A stretch of 64,000 nt of DNA from Anaerolineae bacterium (GCA_016926255.1 JAFGOY010000058.1:26460-90459), one strand, 5' to 3'; numbered from the stretch's first letter, positions 53,404-61,599 are shown. Notes: generated from the letters alone by a model not told the origin. Numbers and translations: made by a program.

Positions 53404-53769
53404 TCAGCGTGGGGTGGGATCGTACAGGGCCTTGGCGACGAAGACCGCTCCCAACTCGACAATCGCGATCACCAGCCACATCCCCTTTGGCATTGAGACA
53501 ATGTCTCCCAGCAGTGTGTTGATCACCCCGACCAGCCCGGTAGCGACGACGATGATCGAGAGGACGTAGGCGAACCATCCCGCTGTCCAATCGGGCTGCA
53601 TGTCCTGAAAGATCGTCGCGCCGAGCAGGATCAGTCCGGGGATGAAGAGCATCAGTGCGGGCAGTACGTTGGATAACGTCACATAGATGACCGCCGCCGT
53701 CATCAAAATGATTCCCCAGATCAACAACTCAAATCGTAGTTCCGCCTCTGATTTGTTCCCTCTGAACAT
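53404..53769 (-). CDS. Small membrane protein, four helices
   Basis: A 121-residue membrane protein with four hydrophobic helices and a charged N-terminus (MFRGNKSEAELR). I do not recognise the family. The ATG at 53769 is favoured by an AGGGAG site five bases upstream; an alternative GTG lies two codons earlier. The short loop with DMQPDWTAG between helices two and three is the only polar part. Confidence 0.65.
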   Translation of the reverse strand: MFRGNKSEAELRFELLIWGIILMTAAVIYVTLSNVLPALMLFIPGLILLGATIFQDMQPDWTAGWFAYVLSIIVVATGLVGVINTLLGDIVSMPKGMWLVIAIVELGAVFVAKALYDPTPR

Positions 53770-53867
53770 GATCACTCCCTCATAGACAAAATTCCCCGTT
53801 TATGTGGGGATAGTTAGATGTATTGTGGGGTATAGGTTGAGTATAGTCGTTGCCGGAGAAGACGCAA

Positions 53868-53897
53868 AAAAACCGGCTGATTTTTCAGCCGGGAATA
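53868..53897 (-). terminator. Rho-independent terminator
   Basis: A perfect 8-bp stem (CCGGCTGA / TCAGCCGG) with a four-base loop is followed on the minus strand by a run of seven T. It terminates the 118-residue CxxC protein gene. Confidence 0.85.
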
Positions 53898-53918
53898 AGA
53901 TCGGTTATCAACTGGTAG

Positions 53919-54275
53919 CTATGCAGCGTGCTCCACCTGGAGGAGCGGCCGCTTTTTGCAGTTCATCTTTTTTATCGTGGTGTTTATTTCGTTTAAATTG
54001 GTGTAATAAAGTTCGAGGAGTTGTTCTTCAGAACCCTGGAAATCGTCGACGAGCCTGGCTGCGCACACTGCGCAAATTGGCCCCCGTCCAATTGGCTTTT
54101 TCCCCACCTGTTTCTGGTTGATGTGGCGCAGTGTACGTGTGAAAGCCATCACATGCGGATCGGTTCGCGGCAGCGATGTGACCCAATCGACCAGTTCGTT
54201 CCACCGGCGACCAGATTGGCGGCGGAATTGGCTGGTGGCATAACCTGGATACAATGTTTCTGCAATAAAAGCCAT
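53919..54275 (-). CDS. Hypothetical protein with CxxC motif
   Basis: A 118-residue soluble protein of unknown function. A CAVCAAR segment near residue 70 gives a CxxC pair with a third Cys near the C-terminus; basic residues dominate (RRQSGRRW, KKMNCKKR). A DNA- or RNA-binding role is possible but unsupported. I chose the ATG at 54275 over an upstream GTG because a GAGG site sits six bases before it. It is a single gene with its own terminator. Confidence 0.55.
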   Translation of the reverse strand: MAFIAETLYPGYATSQFRRQSGRRWNELVDWVTSLPRTDPHVMAFTRTLRHINQKQVGKKPIGRGPICAVCAARLVDDFQGSEEQLLELYYTNLNEINTTIKKMNCKKRPLLQVEHAA

Positions 54276-54443
54276 AATTTCCCTCACCCCCTGGTGCGAC
54301 CATTTGTTCTGATTTCATTAAGTGTAGCGCTTTCGACAGTTTTTCTCAATTAGAAATTGGTTATAAATAAGTTAGAATGTACCTTTTGTGGGTAATACAC
54401 TGGTCATCCGTTTGTTAATACCGGGCAGGCTTGAATGACATCA

Positions 54444-54452
54444 TGCTACAAT
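54444..54452 (+). promoter_or_regulatory. Extended -10 promoter element of the AmrS-like gene
   Basis: TG-C-TACAAT, identical to the element before the CYTH gene, lies 44 bases before the ATG at 54496. Confidence 0.45.
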
Positions 54453-54495
54453 GAGACTATAGAGTATATAGGATAAGCTTCTCAGAATTTACGAT

Positions 54496-55566
54496 ATGAT
54501 GAAACACAAACAGACTCTAGGAGAAGTACTCGACCGGATGACTCAGGAAGGTGAGTTGTACACGGTCGAAGATGAGGAAGCAAAAAGCCTTCGCTGTTAT
54601 GCGTGTGCGCATCGCTGCCTGATCAAAGAGGGGCGGCGGGGGATTTGCCAGGTTCGTTTCAACAAAGACGGGAAACTACTTGTCCCCTATGGCTATGTGG
54701 CGGGATTGCAGGTTGATCCGGTCGAAAAGAAGCCGTTTTTCCACGTACTGCCCGGAACCAATGCTTTAAGCTTCGGTATGTTAGGCTGTGATTTTCGCTG
54801 CGACTTCTGCCAGAACTGGGTGAGTTCCCAGGCGCTCCGCGACGAGTTTGCCGGGCATCCCCCGCGGGCGATCAGCGCCGAGGAATTGGTCGCGCTTGGC
54901 CGCCGGAATGGTTCTGCCAGCGTTGCCAGCACCTACAACGAACCCCTGATCACGACCGAGTGGGCAGTCGAGATATTCAAGCTGGCCCGTGAAACGGGGA
55001 TGCGCACCCTCTACGTCTCGAATGGCAATGCCACCCCGGAGGTGCTCGACTATCTGGCTCCCTGGCTCGACGGCTACAAGATCGATCTGAAGGCGATGAG
55101 CGATGCCAACTACCGCCGCATCATTGGGGGAGTGCTCCAGCACGTCCTGGATACGATTGTTCGGGCGCATGAGTTGGGGATGTGGGTCGAAGTCGTTACG
55201 CTGGTTATCCCCGGTATGAACGACAGCAACGAAGAACTATGGGACATGGCCCGGTTTATCAGGTCCGTATCGCCTGATATCCCCTGGCATGTGACCGCTT
55301 TTCATCCCGATTACAAGATGACCGACCGGGGCCGTACGCCGGTCGAAACGCTGCTTCGGGCGGCGGAAATCGGCATTGAGGCAGGGCTTAACTTTGTCTA
55401 TGCCGGGAACCTGCCGGGGCAGACCCGCAACTGGGAAGATACCCGCTGCCCATCCTGCCAATCGACGCTGATCAAGCGGCGGGGTTTTTATGTCTCAGCG
55501 AACCGCCTATCCTCCGATGGAGTCTGCCCGGAATGTGGGCGTAAAATTCCGGGAATCTGGTCATGA
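54496..55566 (+). CDS. amrS: AmmeMemoRadiSam system radical SAM enzyme (AmrS-like)
   Basis: A 356-residue radical SAM protein. The 4Fe-4S motif that binds SAM is CDFRCDFC (Cys98, Cys102, Cys105); a second Cys set lies upstream (Cys34, Cys37, Cys41, Cys51). The barrel follows with TYNEP, LYVSNGNATPEVL and YKIDLKAM. A C-terminal CPSCQ...CPECG pair forms a zinc-ribbon-like end. This is the AmrS family, normally encoded with AMMECR1 and Memo-like partners; neither is in the window. The substrate is not known. It is probably a single-gene unit. Confidence 0.85.
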   Translation: MMKHKQTLGEVLDRMTQEGELYTVEDEEAKSLRCYACAHRCLIKEGRRGICQVRFNKDGKLLVPYGYVAGLQVDPVEKKPFFHVLPGTNALSFGMLGCDFRCDFCQNWVSSQALRDEFAGHPPRAISAEELVALGRRNGSASVASTYNEPLITTEWAVEIFKLARETGMRTLYVSNGNATPEVLDYLAPWLDGYKIDLKAMSDANYRRIIGGVLQHVLDTIVRAHELGMWVEVVTLVIPGMNDSNEELWDMARFIRSVSPDIPWHVTAFHPDYKMTDRGRTPVETLLRAAEIGIEAGLNFVYAGNLPGQTRNWEDTRCPSCQSTLIKRRGFYVSANRLSSDGVCPECGRKIPGIWS

Positions 55567-55666
55567 TGGCAGGCTTGAGCGTTATCGTGACACACGATAA
55601 ACTCTAGCCACAGGTCATGGTCAAATAGTTGAGGATTGTGGTTGTATAGGAAGGGATAAAAACATA

Positions 55667-56011
55667 ATGGCGGATGAAGAACACGAGGTCATTATTCCCC
55701 GGTATAAAGTAGTCATCACCTATGATGTGCTGCCCTCCAGCCACGAGGGTTATTTTCGGTTCATCATGGGTGAGATGGTGCCCGCATTGCAGGAACGCGG
55801 AATCTATCTGACCGAGGCTTGGCACACGGCCTATGGTGAATACCCCCTGCGGATGACCAGTTTTGTCGCCGAGGAGCTGGAAGCAATCCAGGATTTGCTG
55901 GACAGTGAAGAATGGCGGGAGATCGAAGAGCGCTTTATGAACTATGTGAAGAATTATTCATTAAGCGTTGTCTCCTATCGTCATGGATTTCAATTTCTTG
56001 CTGCTAATTAG
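55667..56011 (+). CDS. Hypothetical protein, possible alpha/beta-barrel (ABM/Dabb-like)
   Basis: A 114-residue protein. It opens with an acidic lead and then shows a beta-alpha-beta pattern (YKVVITYDVL, FRFIMGEMVPALQERGIYLTEAW, TSFVAEELEAIQDLLDSEEWREIEERF) that suggests a dimeric ferredoxin-like alpha/beta-barrel fold. I recognise no named family or active-site motif. An AAGGGA site lies upstream of the ATG. It sits 28 bases before an epimerase gene; no link is inferred. Confidence 0.6.
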   Translation: MADEEHEVIIPRYKVVITYDVLPSSHEGYFRFIMGEMVPALQERGIYLTEAWHTAYGEYPLRMTSFVAEELEAIQDLLDSEEWREIEERFMNYVKNYSLSVVSYRHGFQFLAAN

Positions 56012-56039
56012 CCGTCGAACTTCTGGAGTTTCGAACTAG

Positions 56040-56972
56040 ATGCGCGTTCTGGTAACCGGTGGCGCAGGCTTTATTGGGTCGGCTCTTGCCAATCATCTGG
56101 TGCGTGCCGGGCACGAGGTCCGGGTGATCGATAACCTGACGGCGGGCGATCCTGACCGGCTTGATCCCGCTGTCCTTTTCACTCGCGGCGATGTCGCCGA
56201 TATTCCCAAGTTATGGACTCTGCTCCAGGATGTCTCCTGTGTCTATCATCTCGCGGCGCGTGTCTCGGTGCCGCAGTCGATGAAATACCCGCGTGATTAC
56301 AATCACGTCAATGTTGGTGGTACGGTCAGCGTGATGGAGGCGATGCGTGATGCCGGTGTCGAACGCGTCGTGCTGGCCTCGTCCGGGGCCGTCTATGGCA
56401 ACCAGATGGAAAACCCGCTCGTGGAAGAGATGACCCCCGATCCTGATTCGCCCTATGCGGTGAGCAAGTTCGCCGCCGAAACCTACGTCCGCACGATTGG
56501 CACTTTGTGGGGTATTGAAACCGTCTCGCTGCGGATTTTCAATGCCTATGGGCCGGGGCAACAACTCCCGGCTTCGCATGCGCCGGTCGTTCCCCGCTTT
56601 CTGAAAGCGGCATTGTCGAATGCCTCCCTGGTTGTTTTCGGCGATGGCAACCAGACTCGCGATTTTGTCTATATCGACGATGTCGTCGATGCGCTGATCG
56701 CCGCCGCTGCTGCCCCAGATGTCGACCGGCAGGTGATCAATGTCGGCAGCGGCACCGGGACGAGCATCAACGGGCTGATCGCGGCCATCGGGGAGACGGT
56801 TGGAAAACACCTCGAACCGATCTATAACCAGGGCCAGTCGGGGGGAGTCGGTCGAATGTGTGCCGACCTGACGCGTGCCCGTAGTTTGCTGGGCTTCAAA
56901 CCGCAGACCGGATTGATGGAGGGGCTTCAGAGAATTATCGAAGAAGACTCTCGCTTCACACTGGAAGTGTGA
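56040..56972 (+). CDS. NAD-dependent epimerase/dehydratase (GalE-like UDP-sugar 4-epimerase)
   Basis: A 310-residue extended short-chain dehydrogenase. The Rossmann signature GGAGFIGS (7-14), the catalytic Ser-Ser-Gly segment LASSGAVYG, the YxxxK pair in YAVSKFAAE and the C-terminal GDGNQTRDFVYIDDV motif are all present, as in UDP-glucose or UDP-GlcNAc 4-epimerases. Which sugar is used cannot be read from the sequence. It stands apart from the sugar loci earlier in the window, though it could feed them. Confidence 0.87.
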   Translation: MRVLVTGGAGFIGSALANHLVRAGHEVRVIDNLTAGDPDRLDPAVLFTRGDVADIPKLWTLLQDVSCVYHLAARVSVPQSMKYPRDYNHVNVGGTVSVMEAMRDAGVERVVLASSGAVYGNQMENPLVEEMTPDPDSPYAVSKFAAETYVRTIGTLWGIETVSLRIFNAYGPGQQLPASHAPVVPRFLKAALSNASLVVFGDGNQTRDFVYIDDVVDALIAAAAAPDVDRQVINVGSGTGTSINGLIAAIGETVGKHLEPIYNQGQSGGVGRMCADLTRARSLLGFKPQTGLMEGLQRIIEEDSRFTLEV

Positions 56973-57051
56973 TCGAATCTGTCTCATTGATCGTGTATGA
57001 TGGTGGATAGTGTGTAGTTTTTTACCGGGTAAATAGCCGGGAGCCTTTGTT

Positions 57052-57444
57052 ATGACCTTCATCGAACGCCTCAAGCATTTCAGAGAGATATGGGGATGGT
57101 CCCAGGCATTTGTCGCCGCTATGCTGCGCGTATCGCGCAAGACCGTTTCGAACTGGGAGCGGAACCAGACCGTTCCCCTGCCTGACAACCAGGAAAAGCT
57201 CGAAGCACTGGTAAGAATGCTGGAGCAGGCCAGCCATTTCGCGGCGGCGGCTGCACCGCCCCAGGTCGAACTCCGCACCGGGGGCGACTCGGTAGGCCGC
57301 GATAAGACCATCGGCGGTGATCAGGTTGGCCGTGACAAGATAACCACCTCCGATGGCACGACCTACATCATCCGCGACAGCGTGGTGATCGTTGCTGCCG
57401 ATCCCGATCAGGTAAAGGGGATTCTTCCCCCGGCAGGGGCATAG
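57052..57444 (+). CDS. HTH (XRE) protein with GRDK-type repeats
   Basis: A 130-residue protein. Residues 1-60 are a Cro/XRE helix-turn-helix (WSQAFVAAMLRVSRKTVSNWE). After an Ala-rich spacer, the C-terminal half has a tandem glycine-aspartate motif (GGDSVGRDKTIGGDQVGRDK), followed by a beta-rich end (TTYIIRDSVVIVAAD). Such GDxVGRDK repeats are found next to signalling and conflict-associated domains in Chloroflexota and other bacteria and are thought to form short parallel beta-turn stacks. A ligand or partner is not known. A GGGAG site precedes the ATG. Confidence 0.65.
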   Translation: MTFIERLKHFREIWGWSQAFVAAMLRVSRKTVSNWERNQTVPLPDNQEKLEALVRMLEQASHFAAAAAPPQVELRTGGDSVGRDKTIGGDQVGRDKITTSDGTTYIIRDSVVIVAADPDQVKGILPPAGA

Positions 57445-57475
57445 TGGAGATGGTGAGATACTTTAGAGCTGCTTG

Positions 57476-57484
57476 TGATATAAT
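57476..57484 (+). promoter_or_regulatory. Extended -10 promoter of the bifunctional nuclease family gene
   Basis: TG-A-TATAAT (perfect hexamer with TGn) lies 55 bases before the ATG at 57540; no -35 match is seen. Confidence 0.5.
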
Positions 57485-57539
57485 CCTTTGGGGGATATTG
57501 TAAAACAAGAGCCGCTGTTGTCAGGCGGCGGGGGTAGTC

Positions 57540-58094
57540 ATGATACAGGTAGAAATTGACAGCATTCGAGTGAGCCTGATGTCGCAAGACCGGGTGGTCG
57601 TCTTGAAGGACCCCGACTCCGACCGGTATTTGCCGATCTGGATTGGCGCATTTGAGGCCGAAGCGATCCGGGCCGAACTCAAGAATGTCCCGGTTGCGCG
57701 CCCGCTGACTCACGATCTGCTCAAAGCTGTGATCCTCGAACTGGGCGGGGCGGTCGACCACATCTACATCAGCGATCTGCGAAATGACATTTTCTACGCG
57801 CGTGTCGTGCTGAAAGCCGATGGCCGAACGCTGGAAGTTGACTCGCGGCCAAGCGATGCCATCGCATTGGCCGTCCGGGTCAAAGTGCCGATTTATGTCG
57901 CCGATGTGGTCATGGAGCGTGCCGCCATCGAACCTGATGAGGAGATCACCGCTTCCAGTGCGCCGAAATCGAGCAGCAAACCCCAGATCGAAGATGTGAC
58001 CCCGCCGGTATCGAATAAAGAGGACGAGGAACTGAGCATCTTCAAGGATTTCCTCGATACCTTGGATATGGACGATCTCGAAGACAACGAGTGA
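57540..58094 (+). CDS. Bifunctional nuclease family protein (DUF151)
   Basis: A 184-residue protein of the bifunctional nuclease (BFN/DUF151) family. The fold-defining N-terminal part reads VVLKDPDSDRYLPIWIGAFEAEAI and the later signature is RPSDAIALAVRVKVPIYV, with Asp and Arg residues for nucleic-acid cleavage. Family members were described as DNase/RNase in plants and Mycobacterium. The last 50 residues are acidic and low in complexity (EDVTPPVSNKEDEEL), a common tail here. A terminator follows before dnaB. Confidence 0.87.
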   Translation: MIQVEIDSIRVSLMSQDRVVVLKDPDSDRYLPIWIGAFEAEAIRAELKNVPVARPLTHDLLKAVILELGGAVDHIYISDLRNDIFYARVVLKADGRTLEVDSRPSDAIALAVRVKVPIYVADVVMERAAIEPDEEITASSAPKSSSKPQIEDVTPPVSNKEDEELSIFKDFLDTLDMDDLEDNE

Positions 58095-58145
58095 CTTCCC
58101 ACTAGCGGCGTTTACCCGATCAATTTAGAATACAGACAACGAGCG

Positions 58146-58171
58146 ACGGGGCATCTCGGCCCCGTTCTCTT
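58146..58171 (+). terminator. Terminator between DUF151 gene and dnaB
   Basis: A 7-bp stem (ACGGGGC / GCCCCGT) with a six-base loop is followed by TCTCTTATCTT. Confidence 0.65.
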
Positions 58172-58210
58172 ATCTTGTCGAAGCCACCAGGTGATAGAAA
58201 TCCAGGATTT

Positions 58211-59572
58211 ATGGTGCAATCATCCGCTGATTACCAGACCGATCAAATGGCCCCGCACAGCATCGAAGCCGAAGAAGCTGTGCTGGGTTCGATCCTGCTG
58301 AACCCCGATTCTCTGTTCGAGGTGATCCCTTTCCTTCGCGCGGAAGATTTCTATATTGTGCGCCACAGCTGGATATGGGAAGCGGTGCTCACACTGCACG
58401 AGCGCCGTGATCCCATCGATCATCTGACGGTCGTGAACGAACTCGAACAAAGAGGCCAGCTCATCGAAACCGGGGGCGCGGCCTTCATCCTGGGGCTGGT
58501 CAACAAGACGCCGTCGGCGTTGAATACCGAGGGCTACGGGCGCATCGTCGAGCGGATGGCCGTTCGCAGGCGGCTGATCGAAGCCGCGCAGCAGGTCGCA
58601 CGGGTGGCCCACTCGGAGGAAACCGACATCGACGAGGTGGTCGGGCAGGCGGAGCGGGCGATCTTCGACGTCACCGAGCGCCGTCTCACCCGCGACCTTG
58701 TTCCTATCGACGAGGTGGTGAGCGCCTACTTCGATGAGATCAGCCTGAAGGCCCGCCAGCAGGAAGACCTGATGGGGGTGCCCACCGGGTTCATCGATCT
58801 GGATAAGCTGCTGGTCGGGCTGCAAAAATCCGACCTGATCATCATCGCTGCGCGGCCCGGCATGGGCAAATCAAGCTGGTTGAACAGTGTGGTATTGAAC
58901 GCCGCGCGCAGCCATCAGCGGGTGGCCCTGTTCAGCCTGGAGATGAGCAACGCGCAGCTCGTGCAGCGTATGATCAGCATGGAAACCAATATCCCCTCAC
59001 ACAAGCTGCGCGAGGGCAAGCTTGACGAGCGAGACTGGACGCGCTTCATGGCGGCGACCACCCGCCTGAGCGAACTCCCCATCTATCTCGACGATACCCC
59101 GGCCCTGAGCACCCAGGAGCTTAGATCGAAGGCGCGGCGGCTTTACCTTGAGTATGGTCTGAACCTGGTCATGATCGACTATTTACAGCTCATGACGACG
59201 CCCTACAAGAGCGAGAACCGTGTGCAGGAAATCTCGTATATCTCGCGCTCGTTGAAGCAGTTGGCGCGTGAGTTGAATATACCGGTGGTGGCTGCTGCGC
59301 AGCTTTCCCGCGCGGTGGAGCAGCGAAACGATAAGCGCCCCATACTCTCCGACCTGAGAGAATCGGGCAGCATCGAGCAGGATGCCGACATCGTGATGTT
59401 CATCTACCGGGACGCTTATTACAATACGGACTCGCCCGAGGGCAATCGGACGGAGATCAACGTCACCAAGCACCGCAACGGCCCGACCGGGACGGTTCAC
59501 CTGGTGTTCATCCCGGAGCTGACGCAGTTCCAGAACGCGGCCCCGGTTCACATCGATCTGGACAATACCTGA
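58211..59572 (+). CDS. dnaB: Replicative DNA helicase DnaB
   Basis: A 453-residue hexameric helicase of the replication fork. The N-terminal helical domain starts at HSIEAEEAVLGSILLNP; the RecA-like domain holds Walker A ARPGMGKSS, the catalytic Glu in LFSLEMSN, Walker B VMIDYLQLM, and the arginine-finger region DLRESGSIEQDADIV. I chose the ATG at 58211 (AGGA upstream) over a TTG 36 bases earlier that abuts the terminator. No intein interrupts the gene. Its stop overlaps the start of the DnaD-domain gene, so loader and helicase are co-expressed. Confidence 0.95.
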   Translation: MVQSSADYQTDQMAPHSIEAEEAVLGSILLNPDSLFEVIPFLRAEDFYIVRHSWIWEAVLTLHERRDPIDHLTVVNELEQRGQLIETGGAAFILGLVNKTPSALNTEGYGRIVERMAVRRRLIEAAQQVARVAHSEETDIDEVVGQAERAIFDVTERRLTRDLVPIDEVVSAYFDEISLKARQQEDLMGVPTGFIDLDKLLVGLQKSDLIIIAARPGMGKSSWLNSVVLNAARSHQRVALFSLEMSNAQLVQRMISMETNIPSHKLREGKLDERDWTRFMAATTRLSELPIYLDDTPALSTQELRSKARRLYLEYGLNLVMIDYLQLMTTPYKSENRVQEISYISRSLKQLARELNIPVVAAAQLSRAVEQRNDKRPILSDLRESGSIEQDADIVMFIYRDAYYNTDSPEGNRTEINVTKHRNGPTGTVHLVFIPELTQFQNAAPVHIDLDNT

Positions 59573-60264
59573 TGCAGAACTTTGAAGGGTTCCCGATCAA
59601 GGGACGGCTGATCAAGGTGCCGGGACAGTTCTTCAGCGAACTGCTTCCGCAGATCGACAGCCTGCCCGAACTCAAAGTGACGCTCTACTGCTTCTGGCAG
59701 CTTCAGCAGAAAGAGGGGCAGGTTCGTTTTCTGAGGAAGTATGACCTGCTTGCCGACGAGATGTTCATGAGCGGCATGGCAGCCAGGGAAAGCGACCGCC
59801 GGGCGGCATTGGATGAGGGCCTTGAACGGGCCGTTATCCGGGGGACGCTGCTGCATGTGCAGCTTCACAGAGACAAAACCGACGACGACCTGTATTTCGT
59901 CAATACGGCACGTGGGCGGGCTGCCGTCGAAGGAATCGAAAAAGGTGAATGGATACCCGGCCCGGAGCCGGTCGTTCCACCCAAGCTGACCATTGAACGG
60001 CCCAACGTGTTCACGATCTACGAGCAGAACATCGGCCCGCTGACCCCCCATATCGCCGACAGCCTGCGCGATCTCGAACAGACCTACCCTGAAGAGTGGA
60101 TCGTCGAGGCGATTGAGATCGCGGTCAAACAGAACAAGCGCCGTCTGGCCTACTGCGAGGCGATCCTGAAACGCTGGGAGACGGAAGGTCGGGGCGAGGA
60201 TGTACGCCCCGATGACGCGCAGCGGTTTATCAGTGGCAAATACAAGGACGAAATCGAGTATTGA
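59572..60264 (+). CDS. DnaD-domain protein (primosome component)
   Basis: A 230-residue protein. The N-terminal part (to about 130) has the winged-helix pattern of DnaD, opening with IKVPGQFFSELLPQIDSLPELKV; residues 145-205 form the DnaD/DnaB C-terminal helical module (FTIYEQNIGPLTPHIADSL ... EEWIVEAIEIAVKQNKR). In Firmicutes DnaD and DnaB proteins prime helicase loading at oriC and restart sites. The start codon overlaps the dnaB stop by one base and its stop overlaps the next start region, so the three genes are one operon. Phage-like relatives exist, but the location with dnaB favours a chromosomal primosome. Confidence 0.82.
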   Translation: MQNFEGFPIKGRLIKVPGQFFSELLPQIDSLPELKVTLYCFWQLQQKEGQVRFLRKYDLLADEMFMSGMAARESDRRAALDEGLERAVIRGTLLHVQLHRDKTDDDLYFVNTARGRAAVEGIEKGEWIPGPEPVVPPKLTIERPNVFTIYEQNIGPLTPHIADSLRDLEQTYPEEWIVEAIEIAVKQNKRRLAYCEAILKRWETEGRGEDVRPDDAQRFISGKYKDEIEY

Positions 60265-60266
60265 CC

Positions 60267-61583
60267 ATGACCTACTCGGAACGTAATTATGGTGCAGGTG
60301 ACCCGGACTGCCCGATCTGTCACGGGGTAGGCTATGTTCGCTACGACGTGCCTGACGAGCACCCGGATTTTGGCAAGGTCTACGACTGCGAATGCCGCCG
60401 GGGGGAGGTCGAGGCCGAGCGGATGGCTTACCTGCGCCGGTTGGGTGGGCTGCAAAACCTGGAAAACAAGACCTTCGAAACGTTCAGTCCAGAAGGGGCA
60501 GGCCTCACGCTTCCTGGTAAACTGCGTGACAACCTGCGGGGAATCTACGAGCGGGCGCGGGAATATGCGGAAAATCCTGAAGGTTGGCTGGTCTTCGCCG
60601 GGGGATACGGCTGCGGGAAAACCCACCTCGCGGCGGCGATTGCCAACCGCCAGATCGAGACCGGGAACAAGGTGCTGTTTGTTACCGTCCCCGACCTGCT
60701 CGATCATCTGCGCAGGGCGTTCGGGGCAGTGGATGACAACGAAGGCGATTACAGCACCCGCTTTGAAGAAGTGCGCTCGGTACCGCTCCTGATCCTCGAC
60801 GATCTGGGCATCGAAAGTCCGACGCCCTGGGCCAATGAAAAGCTGTACCAGGTGCTCAATCATCGCTACAACGCGCGGCTGCCAACCGTGATCACCACCA
60901 ACCACAGCCTCGAAGACCTGGAGCTGCGCCTGCGCTCGCGTCTCTCCGACCCGGACGTGGCCGAACTGCTCCCCATCCTCGCCCCCGACTACCGGCGCGG
61001 TGGGGCCGAGGCAGAACTGGGCGATCTGAACAATCTCAGCCTGTATTCTCATCTGACTTTTGCCAGTTTCGAGCAGCGGCGTGATCTCCCCGCCGAGCAG
61101 CGCAGCAATCTCAAAAAAACGCTCGAATTAGCTGGTGACTACGCGCGTCACCCGCAGGGGTGGCTGGTTCTGTTAGGGCAGTATGGCTGCGGAAAAACCC
61201 ACCTCGCAGCGGCTATCGCCAATGCCAACCGGCAGGAGGGAATGGAAGTGCTGTTTGTCACCGTCCCCGACCTGCTCGATCATCTCCGGGCGGCCTTCGC
61301 GCCGAACAGCCACACGCCTTATGACAAGCGTTTCAATGAGGTCAAGCGGGCGCACCTGCTGGTTCTCGATGACCTGGGCACCGAATCGGCGACACCCTGG
61401 GCAAGGGAGAAGCTGTACCAGTTGTTCAATTTCCGCTACAACGCGCAGCTGCCGACGGTTATCACGACGTCTCACGAACTGGAAGAACTCGACCCCCGTC
61501 TGGTGACTCGCATGCGTGACCGGCGGTTGTGTCGCCTGTTACTGATCACGGCCCCGGCCTACCTGGGACAGAGGACAGAATAA
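60267..61583 (+). CDS. Tandem DnaC/DnaI-like helicase loader with two AAA+ modules
   Basis: A 438-residue protein containing two complete DnaC/IstB-type AAA+ modules in one chain. An N-terminal zinc-like motif (CPIC at 15-18, CEC at 41-43) precedes AAA1 (about 70-240: Walker A GGYGCGKTH, Walker B LLILDDLG, TTNHSLEDL). AAA2 (about 262-438) repeats it (GQYGCGKTH, LLVLDDLG, TTSHELEEL). Both have a matching sensor-2/arginine-finger region (RLRSRLSD, RLVTRMRD). DnaI/DnaC proteins open the DnaB ring around DNA; one AAA+ module is the rule. Start is the ATG at 60267 or an overlapping TTG two codons earlier. It completes the dnaB operon. Confidence 0.82.
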   Translation: MTYSERNYGAGDPDCPICHGVGYVRYDVPDEHPDFGKVYDCECRRGEVEAERMAYLRRLGGLQNLENKTFETFSPEGAGLTLPGKLRDNLRGIYERAREYAENPEGWLVFAGGYGCGKTHLAAAIANRQIETGNKVLFVTVPDLLDHLRRAFGAVDDNEGDYSTRFEEVRSVPLLILDDLGIESPTPWANEKLYQVLNHRYNARLPTVITTNHSLEDLELRLRSRLSDPDVAELLPILAPDYRRGGAEAELGDLNNLSLYSHLTFASFEQRRDLPAEQRSNLKKTLELAGDYARHPQGWLVLLGQYGCGKTHLAAAIANANRQEGMEVLFVTVPDLLDHLRAAFAPNSHTPYDKRFNEVKRAHLLVLDDLGTESATPWAREKLYQLFNFRYNAQLPTVITTSHELEELDPRLVTRMRDRRLCRLLLITAPAYLGQRTE

Positions 61584-61599
61584 GTTCGACTCTCTCTTG

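Noticed and set aside
56211..57311. A 366-codon open frame on the minus strand.
   Set aside because: It runs across the epimerase and HTH genes with a composition typical of a reverse frame and spans their spacer without any start signal.
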